A stretch of 64,000 bases of DNA from Zeimonas arvi (GCF_008039575.1 NZ_VDUY01000003.1:310001-374000), one strand, 5' to 3'; positions 44,952 through 54,787 are shown, numbered from the stretch's first letter. Notes: generated from the letters alone by a model not told the origin. A program made the numbers and translations.

Positions 44952-46055
44952 TCAGGCTCCCAGCCTGGGCGCGCGCAGGCGCAGCCGGTACTGCACGAAC
45001 ACGTCGGCTCCCAGCAGGAAGAAGAGCAGCATCCCCTGGAAGACCTTGGAGATCGACGAAGGCAGGTTCAGGTACTGCTGGGCCTGCTCGCCGCCGATGT
45101 AGAGCAGCGCCATCAGCAGGCTGGCCAGCCCGATGCCCACCGGGTGCAGGCGGCCCACGAAGGCCACGATGATCGCGGCGAAACCGTACTGGTTCGACAC
45201 GTGCTCGGTGAGCTGGCCCATGGGCCCGGCCACCTCGGCCATCCCGGCCAGGCCGGCCGTGGCGCCGCCGGCCAGCAGTCCGGTCCAGATCGCGCGGCTC
45301 ACCGGAAAGCCGGCGTAGCGCGCAGCCGCCTCGGCCTGGCCAGCCACCTGCATCTGGAAGCCGGGGAAGCTGCGCTGCATGAACACCCAGGCCGCCGCCA
45401 GCACGCCGATCGCGATCGGCAAGGCCAGGCTCAGGCGCGTGCCCTCGAGCAGCACCGGCAGCAAGGCCGCCTCGCCGAACATCACCGTCTGCGGGAAGTT
45501 GAAGCCCTCGGGATCCTTCCACGGTCCGTGCACCAGCCAGGACACGCCCAGCTGGGCCACGTAGACGAGCATCAGCGAGACCAGGATCTCGCTGGCGTTG
45601 AAGCGGGTCTTGAGGAGCGCCGGGATCGCCGCCCAGGCCGCGCCGCCGAGCGCCCCGGCCAGCACCATGGCCGGCAGCAGCCAGGCCGCCCCGCTGTCGT
45701 GGGCGGCGAGCGCCACGCCGGTGGCCGCGATCGCGCCCACCACGAACTGCCCCTCGGCGCCGATGTTCCAGACGTTCGCCCGGAAGCCCACCGCCAGGCC
45801 GGCCGCGATCAGCGCCAGCGGCGTGGCCTTGAGCAGCAGCTCGGCGATCGCGTAGCCGTCGCGCAGCGGATTCAGGAAGAAGACCGAAAGCCCTTCCACC
45901 GGATCCTTGCCGAGCGCGAGGAAGATCGCCGCCACGCCGGCCACGGTGAGCAGCGCCGCGATCACCGGCGAGAGCCAGCGCATGGCGGGCGACGGCGCGG
46001 GGCGCCCCTCGAGGCGAGGCAGCCAATGGGAACGCGCCGAGCGCTCAGCGTGCAT
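44952..46055 (-). CDS. ABC permease, nucleoside/purine type (first subunit)
   Basis: A 367-residue membrane protein of the YufP/NupP type. It includes LLKATPLALIAAGLAVGFRANVWNIGAEGQFVVGAIAATGV, GAAWAAIPALLKTRFNASEILVSLMLVYVA and FAAIIVAFVGRLHPVGIGLASLLMALLYIGGE, conserved in this family. Its 5' end overlaps the ATPase gene by 11 bp and the next permease starts 4 bp after its stop, consistent with one operon. Confidence 0.92.
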   Translation of the reverse strand: MHAERSARSHWLPRLEGRPAPSPAMRWLSPVIAALLTVAGVAAIFLALGKDPVEGLSVFFLNPLRDGYAIAELLLKATPLALIAAGLAVGFRANVWNIGAEGQFVVGAIAATGVALAAHDSGAAWLLPAMVLAGALGGAAWAAIPALLKTRFNASEILVSLMLVYVAQLGVSWLVHGPWKDPEGFNFPQTVMFGEAALLPVLLEGTRLSLALPIAIGVLAAAWVFMQRSFPGFQMQVAGQAEAAARYAGFPVSRAIWTGLLAGGATAGLAGMAEVAGPMGQLTEHVSNQYGFAAIIVAFVGRLHPVGIGLASLLMALLYIGGEQAQQYLNLPSSISKVFQGMLLFFLLGADVFVQYRLRLRAPRLGA

Positions 46056-47574
46056 CCGCGCACCCCGGCCACTTGCCGCCCATCCACTGGCCGATCTCCT
46101 CGACGCTGGTCTCGGCCACCAGGCGCAGCGGCGACAGTCGCCCGCCGGCGATCACCGCGATCCGGTCGCAGATCTCGAACAGCTCCTCGAGCTCCTCGGA
46201 GACCACCAGCACCGCCGCGCCGGCGTCGCGCAGGTCGATCAGCTGCTGGCGCAGGAAGGCTGCCGCGCCCACGTCCACCCCCCAGGTGGGTTGCGAGACG
46301 ACCAGCAGCTTCGGCTGCTGCAGGACCTCTCGCGCCACGATGAATTTCTGCAGATTGCCGCCGGACAGCGAACCGGCGACGGCCTGGGGGCCCGGCGCCT
46401 TCACGCCGAAGCGCGCGATGCAATCGGCCGCGAACCGGCGCGCCGCGCCGAAGTCGACCAGGCCCGCGCGGCGCATGCCCTTGCGGTGAGCGGTGAGCAA
46501 GGCGTTCTGCGCCAGGCTCATCTGCGGCACGGCGCCGCGGCCCAGCCGCTCCTCGGGCACGAAGCCCAGGCCCAGCTCGCGTCGACGCGCCACCGGCATC
46601 GCGCCCGCCTCGTAGCCGAACAGGCGGATCGGCGCCGGCGTGTCCAGCGGCGCCTCGCCCGAGATCGCGCGCAGCAACTCCTGCTGGCCGTTGCCCGACA
46701 CGCCCGCGATCCCGACGATCTCGCCCGCCCGCACCTCGAGCTCGATGTCCGCGAGGTCCACGCCGAAGGGATCGGCGCTGGCGCGCGAAAGCCCGGCCAC
46801 GTGCAGCCGCGTGTCGCCACCCTCCGCGGCCCTGGCGTGGCGGGGCACCGGCAGCTCGTCGCCGATCATCATCCGGGCCATCGAGGCCGGCGTCTCCTCG
46901 GCCGGCACGCAGCGGCCGGTCACGCGGCCGGCGCGCAGCACGGTGGCCGTGTGGCAGAGCTCGCGGATCTCGTCGAGCTTGTGGCTGATGTAGAGAATGC
47001 TGCAGCCCTCGGCCGCCAGCTTGCGCAGCATGCCGAACAGGCTGCGCACCGCCTGCGGCGTGAGCACCGAAGTCGGCTCGTCCATGATCAGCAGCTTCGG
47101 GTTCTGCAGGAGGCAGCGGATGATCTCCACCCGCTGGCGCTCGCCGACCGACAGCGCGTGCACCAGGCGGTGCGGATCCACCGGCAGCCCGTAACGGGTC
47201 GACACCGCCTCGATGCGGCGCGCCAGGTCGGCCAGGTCCGGCTTGCCCGGCAGGGCCAGCGCCGCGTTCTCGACCACGGTGAGCGACTCGAACAGCGAGA
47301 AGTGCTGGAAGACCATGCCGATCCCCAGGCTGCGCGCGTGCGCCGGGTCGCGCAGCACCACCGGCTGACCCTCCCAGACGATCTCGCCGGCGCTGGGCTG
47401 GGTGACCCCGTAGGCGATCTTCATCAGCGTGGACTTGCCCGCGCCGTTCTCGCCCAGCACCGCGTGGATCTCGCCGGGGGCGACCTCGAGGTCGATGTCC
47501 TGGTTGGCGACGACCGCCGGATAGACCTTGCCGATGCCGCGCAGCGACAGTCGGGCTGGCTGGCCGGGCGGCAT
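46045..47574 (-). CDS. ABC ATPase with two nucleotide-binding domains, nucleoside/purine type
   Basis: A 509-residue tandem ATPase of the RbsA/YufO type. Domain 1 has Walker A GENGAGKSTLMK, signature LSVGERQRVEIIRCL and Walker B LLIMDEPTSVL. Domain 2 has a changed P-loop GVSGNGQQELLR and signature LSGGNLQKFIVAREV, typical of the catalytically weak second half. It heads the minus-strand purine operon (ATPase-permease-permease-BMP-guaD-flavin reductase), starting 10 bp after ispH ends on the same strand. Confidence 0.93.
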   Translation of the reverse strand: MPPGQPARLSLRGIGKVYPAVVANQDIDLEVAPGEIHAVLGENGAGKSTLMKIAYGVTQPSAGEIVWEGQPVVLRDPAHARSLGIGMVFQHFSLFESLTVVENAALALPGKPDLADLARRIEAVSTRYGLPVDPHRLVHALSVGERQRVEIIRCLLQNPKLLIMDEPTSVLTPQAVRSLFGMLRKLAAEGCSILYISHKLDEIRELCHTATVLRAGRVTGRCVPAEETPASMARMMIGDELPVPRHARAAEGGDTRLHVAGLSRASADPFGVDLADIELEVRAGEIVGIAGVSGNGQQELLRAISGEAPLDTPAPIRLFGYEAGAMPVARRRELGLGFVPEERLGRGAVPQMSLAQNALLTAHRKGMRRAGLVDFGAARRFAADCIARFGVKAPGPQAVAGSLSGGNLQKFIVAREVLQQPKLLVVSQPTWGVDVGAAAFLRQQLIDLRDAGAAVLVVSEELEELFEICDRIAVIAGGRLSPLRLVAETSVEEIGQWMGGKWPGCADAR

Positions 47575-47584
47575 CGCTCGCGGC

Positions 47585-48562
47585 TCAGGCCGAGGGATCG
47601 ATGCCCGGGGTGCCCGGCGCAGGTGCTTCGCCGCGCGCCAGGCCCTTGGGCAGCGGGAAGGTCATGTGCTCTTCCACGCCGGGCAGCGCGCGCACGCTGC
47701 CCACGCCGAGCACGCGCAGGCGGGCGATCAGCTGCTCGACCAGCACCTCGGGCGCCGAGGCGCCGGCGGTGACGCCGATGCGGCGCTTGCCGGCCAGCCA
47801 GGCCGGATCCAGCTCGGCCGCCGAGCCGATCAGGCGGGCCTCGCAGCCGAGCTTCTCGGCGACCTCGCGAAGCCGGTTGCTGTTCGAGCTGGTGGGCGAG
47901 CCGATGACCAGCACCAGGTCGCACTGCGGCGCCATGAACTTGACCGCGTCCTGGCGGTTCTGCGTGGCGTAGCAGATGTCCTGTTTCTTGGGCTCGGCGA
48001 TCCGGGGGAAGCGCGCCTTCAGCGCCGCGATGATGCCGCGGCAGTCGTCGACCGACAGCGTCGTCTGGGTGACGTAGGCCAGACGGGAGGGATCGGCCAC
48101 CTGCAGGCGGGCGACATCCTCGACCTTCTCGACCAGATGGATGCCGTCGTCGGCCTGGCCCATCGTGCCCTCGACCTCGGGGTGGCCGGCATGGCCGATC
48201 ATGACCACCTCGCGGTCCTCGCGGCGCATCTTGGCCACCTCGACATGGACCTTGGTGACCAGCGGGCAGGTGGCGTCGAAGACCTGCAGCCCGCGCTGCT
48301 CGGCCTCGTCGCGCACCGCGCGCGACACGCCGTGGGCCGAGAAGATCACCACCGAGCCGGCAGGCACCTGGTCGAGTTCGTCGACGAAGATCGCCCCCTT
48401 GGCACGAAGCTCGCCCACCACGTGGTCGTTGTGGACGATCTCGTGACGAACGTACACCGGCGGGCCGAATCGTTCCAGCGCGCGCTCGACGATCTCGATC
48501 GCGCGATCGACGCCCGCGCAGAAACCGCGCGGCTGGGCGAGCAGGGCTTGGGTGGCGGACAT
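47585..48562 (-). CDS. ispH: 4-hydroxy-3-methylbut-2-enyl diphosphate reductase
   Basis: IspH performs the last step of the MEP pathway, making IPP and DMAPP. The 325-residue protein carries the three cluster cysteines in [27 protein letters not shown] and [13 protein letters not shown], the ETTLS-like region [10 protein letters not shown] and [15 protein letters not shown]. Its ATG shares one base with the stop of the FKBP gene (TGATG). fkpB-ispH is an ancient pair. The purine operon follows on the same strand after 10 bp, so read-through is possible. Confidence 0.96.
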   Translation of the reverse strand: MSATQALLAQPRGFCAGVDRAIEIVERALERFGPPVYVRHEIVHNDHVVGELRAKGAIFVDELDQVPAGSVVIFSAHGVSRAVRDEAEQRGLQVFDATCPLVTKVHVEVAKMRREDREVVMIGHAGHPEVEGTMGQADDGIHLVEKVEDVARLQVADPSRLAYVTQTTLSVDDCRGIIAALKARFPRIAEPKKQDICYATQNRQDAVKFMAPQCDLVLVIGSPTSSNSNRLREVAEKLGCEARLIGSAAELDPAWLAGKRRIGVTAGASAPEVLVEQLIARLRVLGVGSVRALPGVEEHMTFPLPKGLARGEAPAPGTPGIDPSA

Positions 48563-49050
48563 CAGAGGATCCCCAGGATGCGGACTTCGAATCGCAGCCG
48601 CTGGCCGGCCAGCGGATGATTGAAGTCGAACAGCGCGTGCTGGTCGGTGAGCTCCTTGAGCACGCCGGCGAAGCGCCCGCCGTCGGCGGTGGGGAACTCG
48701 ACAGGGTCGCCGGGCTGGTAGTCGGCGTCGGGCCCGATGTTGGCATCGAAGGTGGCGCGCGACAGCTTCTGGACCAGGTCGGGGTTGCGCGGCCCGAAGG
48801 CCTGCTCGGGCTCGAGTTCGAACACCTGGTGGGCACCGTCGGCCAGACCGATCAGGCAGCGCTCCAGCGGCTCGGCCATGTGGCCTAGACCGAGCGGCAG
48901 CGTGGCGGGCCGTTCGACGAAAGTATTAATGACGTCCGCGCCCGAGTCGGCGAGACTGAGCCGGTAATGCAGGGTCAGGTAGGAGCCGGGCAGGACCCTC
49001 GCGGGGCTGCCGGCGTCGCCGGGCGCGGCGTCGGGCGATCGGGTGTTCAT
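48562..49050 (-). CDS. fkpB: FKBP-type peptidyl-prolyl isomerase, SlpA/FkpB type
   Basis: A 162-residue cytoplasmic FKBP with an inserted flap (IF domain) of the SlyD/SlpA class. Motifs are [64 protein letters not shown] and [19 protein letters not shown] at 49050 is used; another in-frame ATG lies at 49059. It has no His-rich tail, which separates it from SlyD. It directly precedes ispH and diverges from radC. Confidence 0.9.
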   Translation of the reverse strand: MNTRSPDAAPGDAGSPARVLPGSYLTLHYRLSLADSGADVINTFVERPATLPLGLGHMAEPLERCLIGLADGAHQVFELEPEQAFGPRNPDLVQKLSRATFDANIGPDADYQPGDPVEFPTADGGRFAGVLKELTDQHALFDFNHPLAGQRLRFEVRILGIL

Positions 49051-49162
49051 GCCCGCCATTCTACGGGATGGGTCGCCGCCGCACCCGGCTGCGACCGGGG
49101 TCTTGCCGGCCCGGATCGCGGCCGCGCCCTGTCCTCCAGACCCCGAAACTTCGAGCGAAACC

Positions 49163-49837
49163 ATGACGATCACCGAATGGCCGGCCGATCAACGCCCCCG
49201 CGAACGGCTGCTGGCCGGCGAGGCCGCCCGGCTCTCCGACGCCGAACTGCTGGCAGTGCTGCTCCGCACGGGCATGCGCGGCCGCAGCGCGGTCGACCTG
49301 GGAAACGAATTGCTCTCCGAGTACGGCGGCCTGCGCGGGCTGCTGTCGGCCCGCCAGGAGCAGGCCTTGAACCGCCCCGGCCTGGGCCCGGCACGATGGG
49401 CGCTGCTGCAGGCCTCGGTGGAGCTGTCGCGGCGCTCGCTGCGCGAGGAGCTGCGGGCCCGCGACTCGCTGCAGTCGCCCGGCACCGTGCGCGACTTCCT
49501 TGCCCTCTGGCTGCGCGACCGCGGTTTCGAGGTCTTCGCCGGGCTCTTCCTGGACAGCCAGAACCGCCTGATCTCGGCCGAGGAGCTGTTCCGCGGCACG
49601 CTGACCCAGACCGCGGTCTACCCCCGCGAGGTGGCGCGTCGGGCGCTCGAGCTCAACTGCGCGGCGATCATCTTCGCCCATAACCACCCCTCGGGCGTGG
49701 CCGAACCCAGCGCGGCGGACAGGATGCTCACCGACGCGCTGCGCTCGGCCCTGCGCCCGCTGGACATACCGGTGCTCGACCACCTGATCGTGGCTGGCAA
49801 CCGGTGCTACTCGTTCGCCGAGGCGGGGCTTCTGTGA
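49163..49837 (+). CDS. radC: RadC-family JAB-domain protein
   Basis: A 224-residue protein with an N-terminal helix-hairpin-helix-like part ([26 protein letters not shown]) and a C-terminal JAMM metalloprotease-like domain, with [22 protein letters not shown] as the metal-binding motif. The original DNA repair role of RadC is disputed and its activity is unknown. ATG at 49163 gives the usual [17 protein letters not shown] start. It lies before rpmB-rpmG as in many proteobacteria. Confidence 0.93.
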   Translation: MTITEWPADQRPRERLLAGEAARLSDAELLAVLLRTGMRGRSAVDLGNELLSEYGGLRGLLSARQEQALNRPGLGPARWALLQASVELSRRSLREELRARDSLQSPGTVRDFLALWLRDRGFEVFAGLFLDSQNRLISAEELFRGTLTQTAVYPREVARRALELNCAAIIFAHNHPSGVAEPSAADRMLTDALRSALRPLDIPVLDHLIVAGNRCYSFAEAGLL

Positions 49838-49853
49838 GCGGTCACGCCCGGAC

Positions 49854-49883
49854 TTGCCCCACTCGCCCTGGTTCCCTTATAAT
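49854..49883 (+). promoter_or_regulatory. rpmB-rpmG promoter
   Basis: TTGCCC (49854-49859) and a perfect TATAAT (49878-49883) are 18 bp apart. Transcription from here would give a leader of about 120 bases before rpmB, long enough for control, though no specific structure was recognised. Confidence 0.7.
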
Positions 49884-50009
49884 GGCGAGCTTTGCTGGAT
49901 CCGAGCGGGTCCACCGCAACCCGAGCCGGGCGAATGCGGGCCTCGATGCAGGTCCCGAATGCAGGCCCGAGAGCTCTCCGTTAGCGAGATCCTGACAGGA
50001 ACACTGATC

Positions 50010-50243
50010 ATGGCCAAAGTCTGCCAAGTTACCGGAAAAGCGCCGATGGTCGGCAACAACGTTTCGCACGCGAACAACAAGACCAAGCGTCGCTTCCTGC
50101 CGAACCTCCAGTACCGCCGCATCTGGGTCGAATCCGAGCAGCGCTGGGTTCGCCTGCGCATCTCCAATGCGGGCCTGCGCCTGATCGACAAGGTGGGCAT
50201 CGACTCGGTGCTGGCCGGCCTGCGCGCTCGCGGCAACGCCTGA
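50010..50243 (+). CDS. rpmB: 50S ribosomal protein L28
   Basis: A 77-residue ribosomal protein beginning [20 protein letters not shown], followed by [21 protein letters not shown], which matches bacterial L28 throughout. ACAGGAACAC precedes the ATG. The tail [13 protein letters not shown] is normal. It forms a two-gene unit with rpmG. Only one Cys is present, so this is not the zinc-ribbon form. Confidence 0.97.
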   Translation: MAKVCQVTGKAPMVGNNVSHANNKTKRRFLPNLQYRRIWVESEQRWVRLRISNAGLRLIDKVGIDSVLAGLRARGNA

Positions 50244-50283
50244 GCGACCGAACGAACCTCACCGCACCAGCGAGGCGAACACC

Positions 50284-50439
50284 ATGCGCGACAAGATCAA
50301 GCTCGAGTCGACGGCCGGCACCGGCCACTTCTACACGACCACCAAGAACAAGCGGAACATGCCGGAAAAGATGGAGATCAAGAAGTTCGATCCCGTCGCC
50401 CGCAAGCACGTGATCTACAAGGAAACGAAGATCAAGTGA
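50284..50439 (+). CDS. rpmG: 50S ribosomal protein L33
   Basis: A 51-residue ribosomal protein, [20 protein letters not shown] followed by [20 protein letters not shown] and [11 protein letters not shown]. It aligns end to end with L33. No cysteine is present, so it is the C-minus, zinc-independent form. It starts 40 bp after rpmB, with GCGAGGCG upstream, and is followed by a strong terminator. Confidence 0.97.
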   Translation: MRDKIKLESTAGTGHFYTTTKNKRNMPEKMEIKKFDPVARKHVIYKETKIK

Positions 50440-50543
50440 CGCCTGCCCCGGGGCCTTCCCCGGACAGGGGAAAGACCCGGCACGGCGCCCGGCGCGCCGG
50501 CGTATCCGGAGGGGGGCGGTCGACATGCCACCGCCTCGAAGAC

Positions 50544-50573
50544 AGGCAGGCCTTCGCGCCTGCCTTTTCTTTT
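50544..50573 (+). terminator. Terminator of rpmB-rpmG
   Basis: Perfect 8-bp stem AGGCAGGC / GCCTGCCT with a six-base loop and a TTTCTTTT tail, 105 bp after rpmG. The remaining 230 bp up to dctP hold no gene that I can support. Confidence 0.88.
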
Positions 50574-50801
50574 CCCGGAACCGCCTGCGGGCGCCACGGG
50601 TTGACGGGCCAAAACGGCCTCTATACCCTCCCACCGGGGCTAGTTCCGACGCGTTCCATCCCGGCGCGCTGACAAACCGCACTTTCGACGGACCGGTCAA
50701 GGGTCGGAACCCGAACCACAACGACGCATCGGGCGGCGCGGCACAGCGGCCCCCGGGCACCTGGATCGACTGATCACCGAAGCCGCAAGAGGAGACACTC
50801 C

Positions 50802-51944
50802 GTGAAGCAGACCACCAAACCCGCCATCGATTCGGCCGCCCAGTCCGGCTCGCGCCGCAAGTTCTTCGGCAGCGCCGCCGCCGCCGGCACCGCGGCCACG
50901 CTGGGCTTCCCCGCCATCGTGCGCGCGCAGGGCGCAGTCACCCTGCGCTTCCAGAGCACCTGGCCGACCGTCGACATCTTCCACGAGTACGCGGTCGACT
51001 TCACCAAGAAGATCAACGACATGACCGGCGGCGAGCTGAAGGTCGAGATGCTGCCCGCCGGCGCGGTCGTGCCCGCCTTCGGCCTGCTCGACGCCGTCTC
51101 CAAGGGCACGCTCGACGGCGGCCACGGGGTGCTCGGCTACAACTACGGCAAGCAGAACGCGCTGGCGCTGTTCTCGTCCGGTCCGGCCTTCGGCATGGAC
51201 GCCAACATGGTCCTGGCCTGGCACAAGTACGGCGGCGGCAAGGAACTGCTCGACAAGCTCTACACGTCGATCGGCGGCAACGTCGTCACCTTCCTGACCG
51301 GCCCGATGTCCACCCAGCCCTTCGGCTGGTTCAAGAAGCCGATCACCAAGACCGCCGACCTGAAGGGCCTCAAGTTCCGCACCAACGGCCTGGCGATCGA
51401 CCTGTTCACCGAGATGGGCGCGGCGGTCAACGCGCTGCCCGGCGGCGAGATCGTGCCGGCGCTCGACCGCGGCCTGCTCGACGGCGCCGAGTTCAACAAC
51501 GCCTCGTCCGACCGGCTGCTGGGCTTTCCCGACGTCTCCAAGGTCTGCATGCTGCAGAGCTTCCATCAGGCGGCCGAGACCTTCGAGATCATCTTCAACA
51601 AGGACAAGTACAACGGTCTGCCCAAGACCATGCAGGCCATCATCGCCAACGCCGTCGAGGCCGCCTCGGCCGACATGTCCTGGAAATCGGTCGACCGTTA
51701 CTCGAAGGACTACATCAACCTGCAGAAGGACGGCGTGAAGTTCTACAAGACGCCGGATGCGATCCTGCGCGAGCAGCTGGTCGTCTGGGACCGGATCGTC
51801 GCGAAGAAGGCCGAGACGAACCCGCTGTTCAAGGAGATCGAGGCCTCGCAGCGCGCCTTCGCCGCCCGGGCCATGGCGTGGGACATGGACACCAACAACA
51901 ACCGGCGCCTGGCTTACAACCACTACTTCCAGAAGAAGGGCTGA
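50802..51944 (+). CDS. TRAP transporter substrate-binding protein, DctP family
   Basis: A 380-residue periplasmic binding protein. The N-terminus has SRRKFFGSAAAAGTAATLGFPAIVRAQG, a twin-arginine-like export signal. The mature part (LRFQSTWPTVDIFHEYAVDFTKKI, PFGWFKKPITKTADLKGLKFRTNGLA, MGAAVNALPGGEIVPALDRGLLDGAEFNN) matches the TakP branch that binds 2-oxo acids or related carboxylates. The Arg in KFRTNG is the usual carboxylate ligand. Start is GTG with AGAGGAGA upstream. dctQ and dctM follow. Confidence 0.92.
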   Translation: MKQTTKPAIDSAAQSGSRRKFFGSAAAAGTAATLGFPAIVRAQGAVTLRFQSTWPTVDIFHEYAVDFTKKINDMTGGELKVEMLPAGAVVPAFGLLDAVSKGTLDGGHGVLGYNYGKQNALALFSSGPAFGMDANMVLAWHKYGGGKELLDKLYTSIGGNVVTFLTGPMSTQPFGWFKKPITKTADLKGLKFRTNGLAIDLFTEMGAAVNALPGGEIVPALDRGLLDGAEFNNASSDRLLGFPDVSKVCMLQSFHQAAETFEIIFNKDKYNGLPKTMQAIIANAVEAASADMSWKSVDRYSKDYINLQKDGVKFYKTPDAILREQLVVWDRIVAKKAETNPLFKEIEASQRAFAARAMAWDMDTNNNRRLAYNHYFQKKG

Positions 51945-52118
51945 GCCCCGCTGCCCGGGGTGACCGGCGGTCGCTGACTGCCGGCGATCCCCGGGTCGCG
52001 TCCCCTTCGCTGCGCGAATGGCCGGACCGGAGACGGATGCAGCATCGATACCGTTCCGGTTTCCGGCCGTTTTTGCGTTACCATCCAGCCCCTCGTCCAC
52101 TAGCAGGCTGAGACCATC

Positions 52119-52751
52119 ATGCAAGGGCTCCTGGTCGCCATCGACCGGTTCAACACCTGGATCGGCCAGTTGTTCGGCTGGCTCGCGCTGGCGCTGACAC
52201 TCTTCGTCTCCTACGAGGTCTTCTCGCGCTACGTCCTGGGTGCGCCGCACGCCTGGTCCTTCGACTTCATGAACATGCTGTACGGCGGCCTGTTCATGAT
52301 GGCGGGCGCCTACACGCTGGCCAAGAACGGCCATGTTCGCGGCGACGTGCTGTACGGATTCTTCCCGGCCCGGCTGCAGGCCAGTCTCGACCTCGCGCTG
52401 TACATCCTCTTCTTCTTCCCGGGAGTGATCGCGATGTTCTGGGCCGGCTACTACTACGCGGCCGAGTCCTGGGCGATCAACGAGCACTCCAACATCACCG
52501 CCGACGGACCGCCGATCTATCCGTTCAAGGCCATCATCCCGATCGCGGGTTTCTGCCTGCTGCTGCAGGGCTTCGTCGAAGTCGTCCGTTGCATCGGCTG
52601 CCTGCGGGAAGGCAAGTGGCCGTCACGCGAGGAGGACGTTGAGGAAGTCGACGTCGACAAGCTCAAGGACATGGTCCACGTGAAGGACGAAGACATCGCC
52701 CAGCTCGACGTCTACGTCACCGGGCAGCACAAGCAGGCGCCGCAGAAATGA
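52119..52751 (+). CDS. TRAP transporter small permease, DctQ family
   Basis: A 210-residue membrane protein with four helices: about residues 10-32, 48-66, 88-110 and 138-160. VSYEVFSRYVLGAPHAWSFDFMNMLYGGLFMMAGAYTLAKNGHVRGDVL is the DctQ signature. A C-terminal acidic tail (about 168-210, EEDVEEVDVDKLKDMVHVKDED) is longer than usual. The stop overlaps the dctM start by 4 bases, so the two permease subunits are coupled. It starts 174 bp after dctP. Confidence 0.92.
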   Translation: MQGLLVAIDRFNTWIGQLFGWLALALTLFVSYEVFSRYVLGAPHAWSFDFMNMLYGGLFMMAGAYTLAKNGHVRGDVLYGFFPARLQASLDLALYILFFFPGVIAMFWAGYYYAAESWAINEHSNITADGPPIYPFKAIIPIAGFCLLLQGFVEVVRCIGCLREGKWPSREEDVEEVDVDKLKDMVHVKDEDIAQLDVYVTGQHKQAPQK

Positions 52752-54655
52752 GAAAGGAAATCTGGTTCGGCCTGTCCATCCTGATCGCGATCGTCCTCGG
52801 CATCGCGATCCTGATGCCGGCACCGGCCGACATGACCAACGGCCACCTCGGCCTCCTGATGCTGGCGCTGATCGTCGTCACCATCATGCTGGGCTTCCCC
52901 ACGGCCTTCACGCTGATGGGCATGGGCGTGATCTTCACGCTGCTGGCCTATCGCGGCATGGGCTGGGAGCTCGCCATCCAGCAGACGCTGGACCTGATGG
53001 TGCTTCGCACCTATGCGGTGATGACCAACGACGTGCTGATCGCCGTCCCGCTGTTCATCTTCATGGGCTACCTGGTCGAGCGCGCCAACCTGATCCAGAG
53101 CCTGTTCCAGGGCCTGCACCTGGCCATGGCGAGGGTGCCGGGTTCGCTGGCGGTCGCCACGATCGCCACTTGCGCGCTGTTCGCCACTGCCACCGGCATC
53201 GTCGGCGCGGTGGTCACGCTGATGGGGCTGCTCGCCCTGCCGGCGATGCTGCGTGCCGGCTACAGCGTCCAACTCTCGGCCGGGGCGATCACGGCCGGGG
53301 GCTGCCTGGGCATCCTGCTGCCGCCCTCGGTCCTGCTGATCCTGTATGGCGCGGTCGCCGGGGTCTCGGTCGTCAAGCTCTACGCGGGCGCATTCTTCCC
53401 GGGCCTGATGCTGGCCGGGCTCTACGTCCTGTACGTGATCGTGCTCGCCAAGTTCAAGCCCCATCTCGCGCCGCCGCTCTCCGAGGAAGATCGGAAGGTC
53501 CCGCTGCCGCCGTTTGCGAGCGCGCTGAAGGACAGCGTCGGCAACCGCGCCATCCCGGCCATGGTCACTGCGATCAAGGGGCGCCGCAACGTCGGCGTTC
53601 CGAACGCTACGCTGGTCAGGAACCTCGTGGTCGCCGTGATGCCGATCCTCGTGTTCGCGGCGGTCATGGGCGGCAGCTATCTCGCTGTCACCGCACCCGT
53701 CGTCGAGGAGGACTTCGGCTTGCAGCAGATGGGCGGCGGCTTCAGTTCTTCGGACGACGCCGGCAGCGGCAGCGGCCTGGCGGAACCCCCCGGCGCCGGC
53801 GGGCTGGCCGAGCCTCCGGGCGCGAATGGTGCGGAAGCGACCGCTCCGGACGCGACCGCCGGCCCGGCGCAAGACGCCGGCGAAGCCGACGGGCCGCAAC
53901 GCCGGGCGGCGCCGCTCGGCTACTGGATAGGCCTGGCGGTCGTCGGCGTTGCGATGCTCGGCTACTACGCGATGCTCACCTTCGCGCGGCTCGAGATCTT
54001 CAAGATGCTGCTCGCGTCGTTCTTCCCGCTCACGCTGCTGATCCTGGCGGTGCTGGGCAGCATCGTCGTCGGCCTCTGCACGCCGACCGAGGCGGCGGCG
54101 CTCGGCGCGCTGGGCGGCATCCTGCTCGCCGCGGCCTATCGGAGGCTGAATTTCCCGATGGTGCGCGAGTCGGTGTACCTCACCGCCAAGACCAGCGCGA
54201 TGGTCTGCTGGCTGTTCGTCGGCTCGAGCATCTTCTCGGCGGCCTTCGCCTTGCTCGGCGGCCAGGAGATCATCAACAACTGGGTCATGGGAATGGATCT
54301 CACGCCCATCCAGTTCATGATCCTGGCGCAGGTCGTGATCTTCCTGCTCGGCTGGCCGCTCGAGTGGACCGAGATCATCATCATCTTCATGCCGATCTTC
54401 CTGCCGCTGCTCGACCACTTCCAGATCGATCCGCTGTTCTTCGGCCTGCTGGTCGCGCTGAACCTGCAGACGGCGTTCCTGTCGCCGCCGGTGGCCATGT
54501 CGGCCTTCTACCTGAAGGGCGTCTCGCCCCCGCACGTGACGCTGAACCAGATCTTCATGGGCATGCTGCCGTTCATGGGCATACAGATCATCGCGATCGT
54601 GATCCTGTACTTGTTCCCCGGCATCGGTCTCTGGCTGCCGAACGCGCTGTACTGA
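52748..54655 (+). CDS. TRAP transporter large permease, DctM family, with long insertion
   Basis: A 635-residue membrane protein; typical DctM has about 430. The N-terminal half (MLGFPTAFTLMGMGVIFTLL, PLFIFMGYLVERANLIQSLFQGLHLAMARVPGSLAVATIATCALFATATGI) and C-terminal half (GSIVVGLCTPTEAAALGALGGILL, GWPLEWTEIIIIFMPIFLPLLDH) are normal. Between them, about residues 235-410, lies an insertion with two added helices and a soluble low-complexity loop (Gly/Ser/Ala/Pro, with GLAEPPGA repeated). Similar enlarged DctM proteins occur in the TakPQM-like branch. It ends the operon; a terminator follows. Confidence 0.9.
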   Translation: MRKEIWFGLSILIAIVLGIAILMPAPADMTNGHLGLLMLALIVVTIMLGFPTAFTLMGMGVIFTLLAYRGMGWELAIQQTLDLMVLRTYAVMTNDVLIAVPLFIFMGYLVERANLIQSLFQGLHLAMARVPGSLAVATIATCALFATATGIVGAVVTLMGLLALPAMLRAGYSVQLSAGAITAGGCLGILLPPSVLLILYGAVAGVSVVKLYAGAFFPGLMLAGLYVLYVIVLAKFKPHLAPPLSEEDRKVPLPPFASALKDSVGNRAIPAMVTAIKGRRNVGVPNATLVRNLVVAVMPILVFAAVMGGSYLAVTAPVVEEDFGLQQMGGGFSSSDDAGSGSGLAEPPGAGGLAEPPGANGAEATAPDATAGPAQDAGEADGPQRRAAPLGYWIGLAVVGVAMLGYYAMLTFARLEIFKMLLASFFPLTLLILAVLGSIVVGLCTPTEAAALGALGGILLAAAYRRLNFPMVRESVYLTAKTSAMVCWLFVGSSIFSAAFALLGGQEIINNWVMGMDLTPIQFMILAQVVIFLLGWPLEWTEIIIIFMPIFLPLLDHFQIDPLFFGLLVALNLQTAFLSPPVAMSAFYLKGVSPPHVTLNQIFMGMLPFMGIQIIAIVILYLFPGIGLWLPNALY

Positions 54656-54675
54656 TTCCCGACGGCGGGAATGGA

Positions 54676-54700
54676 AAAGCCCCGCATGGCGGGGCTTTTT
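54676..54700. terminator. Bidirectional terminator between dctM and the desaturase gene
   Basis: AAAGCCCCGC / GCGGGGCTTT, a 10-bp perfect stem with a three-base loop, with T runs on both strands. It can serve dctM on the plus strand and, at a distance, the convergent desaturase gene. Confidence 0.9.
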
Positions 54701-54787
54701 CTCTCTGGCGGCCGTCTCCGCTTGGGGCCGCCTTCGCTTGCGGCCGTTCTCGATGCCGGCCGGGTCTTCCCGGCCGTGCCGCACGGA

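Noticed and set aside
49043..49162. Longer N-terminus for radC
   Set aside because: The added residues are Pro/Ala-rich and overlap the fkpB start region; the family begins at [10 protein letters not shown].
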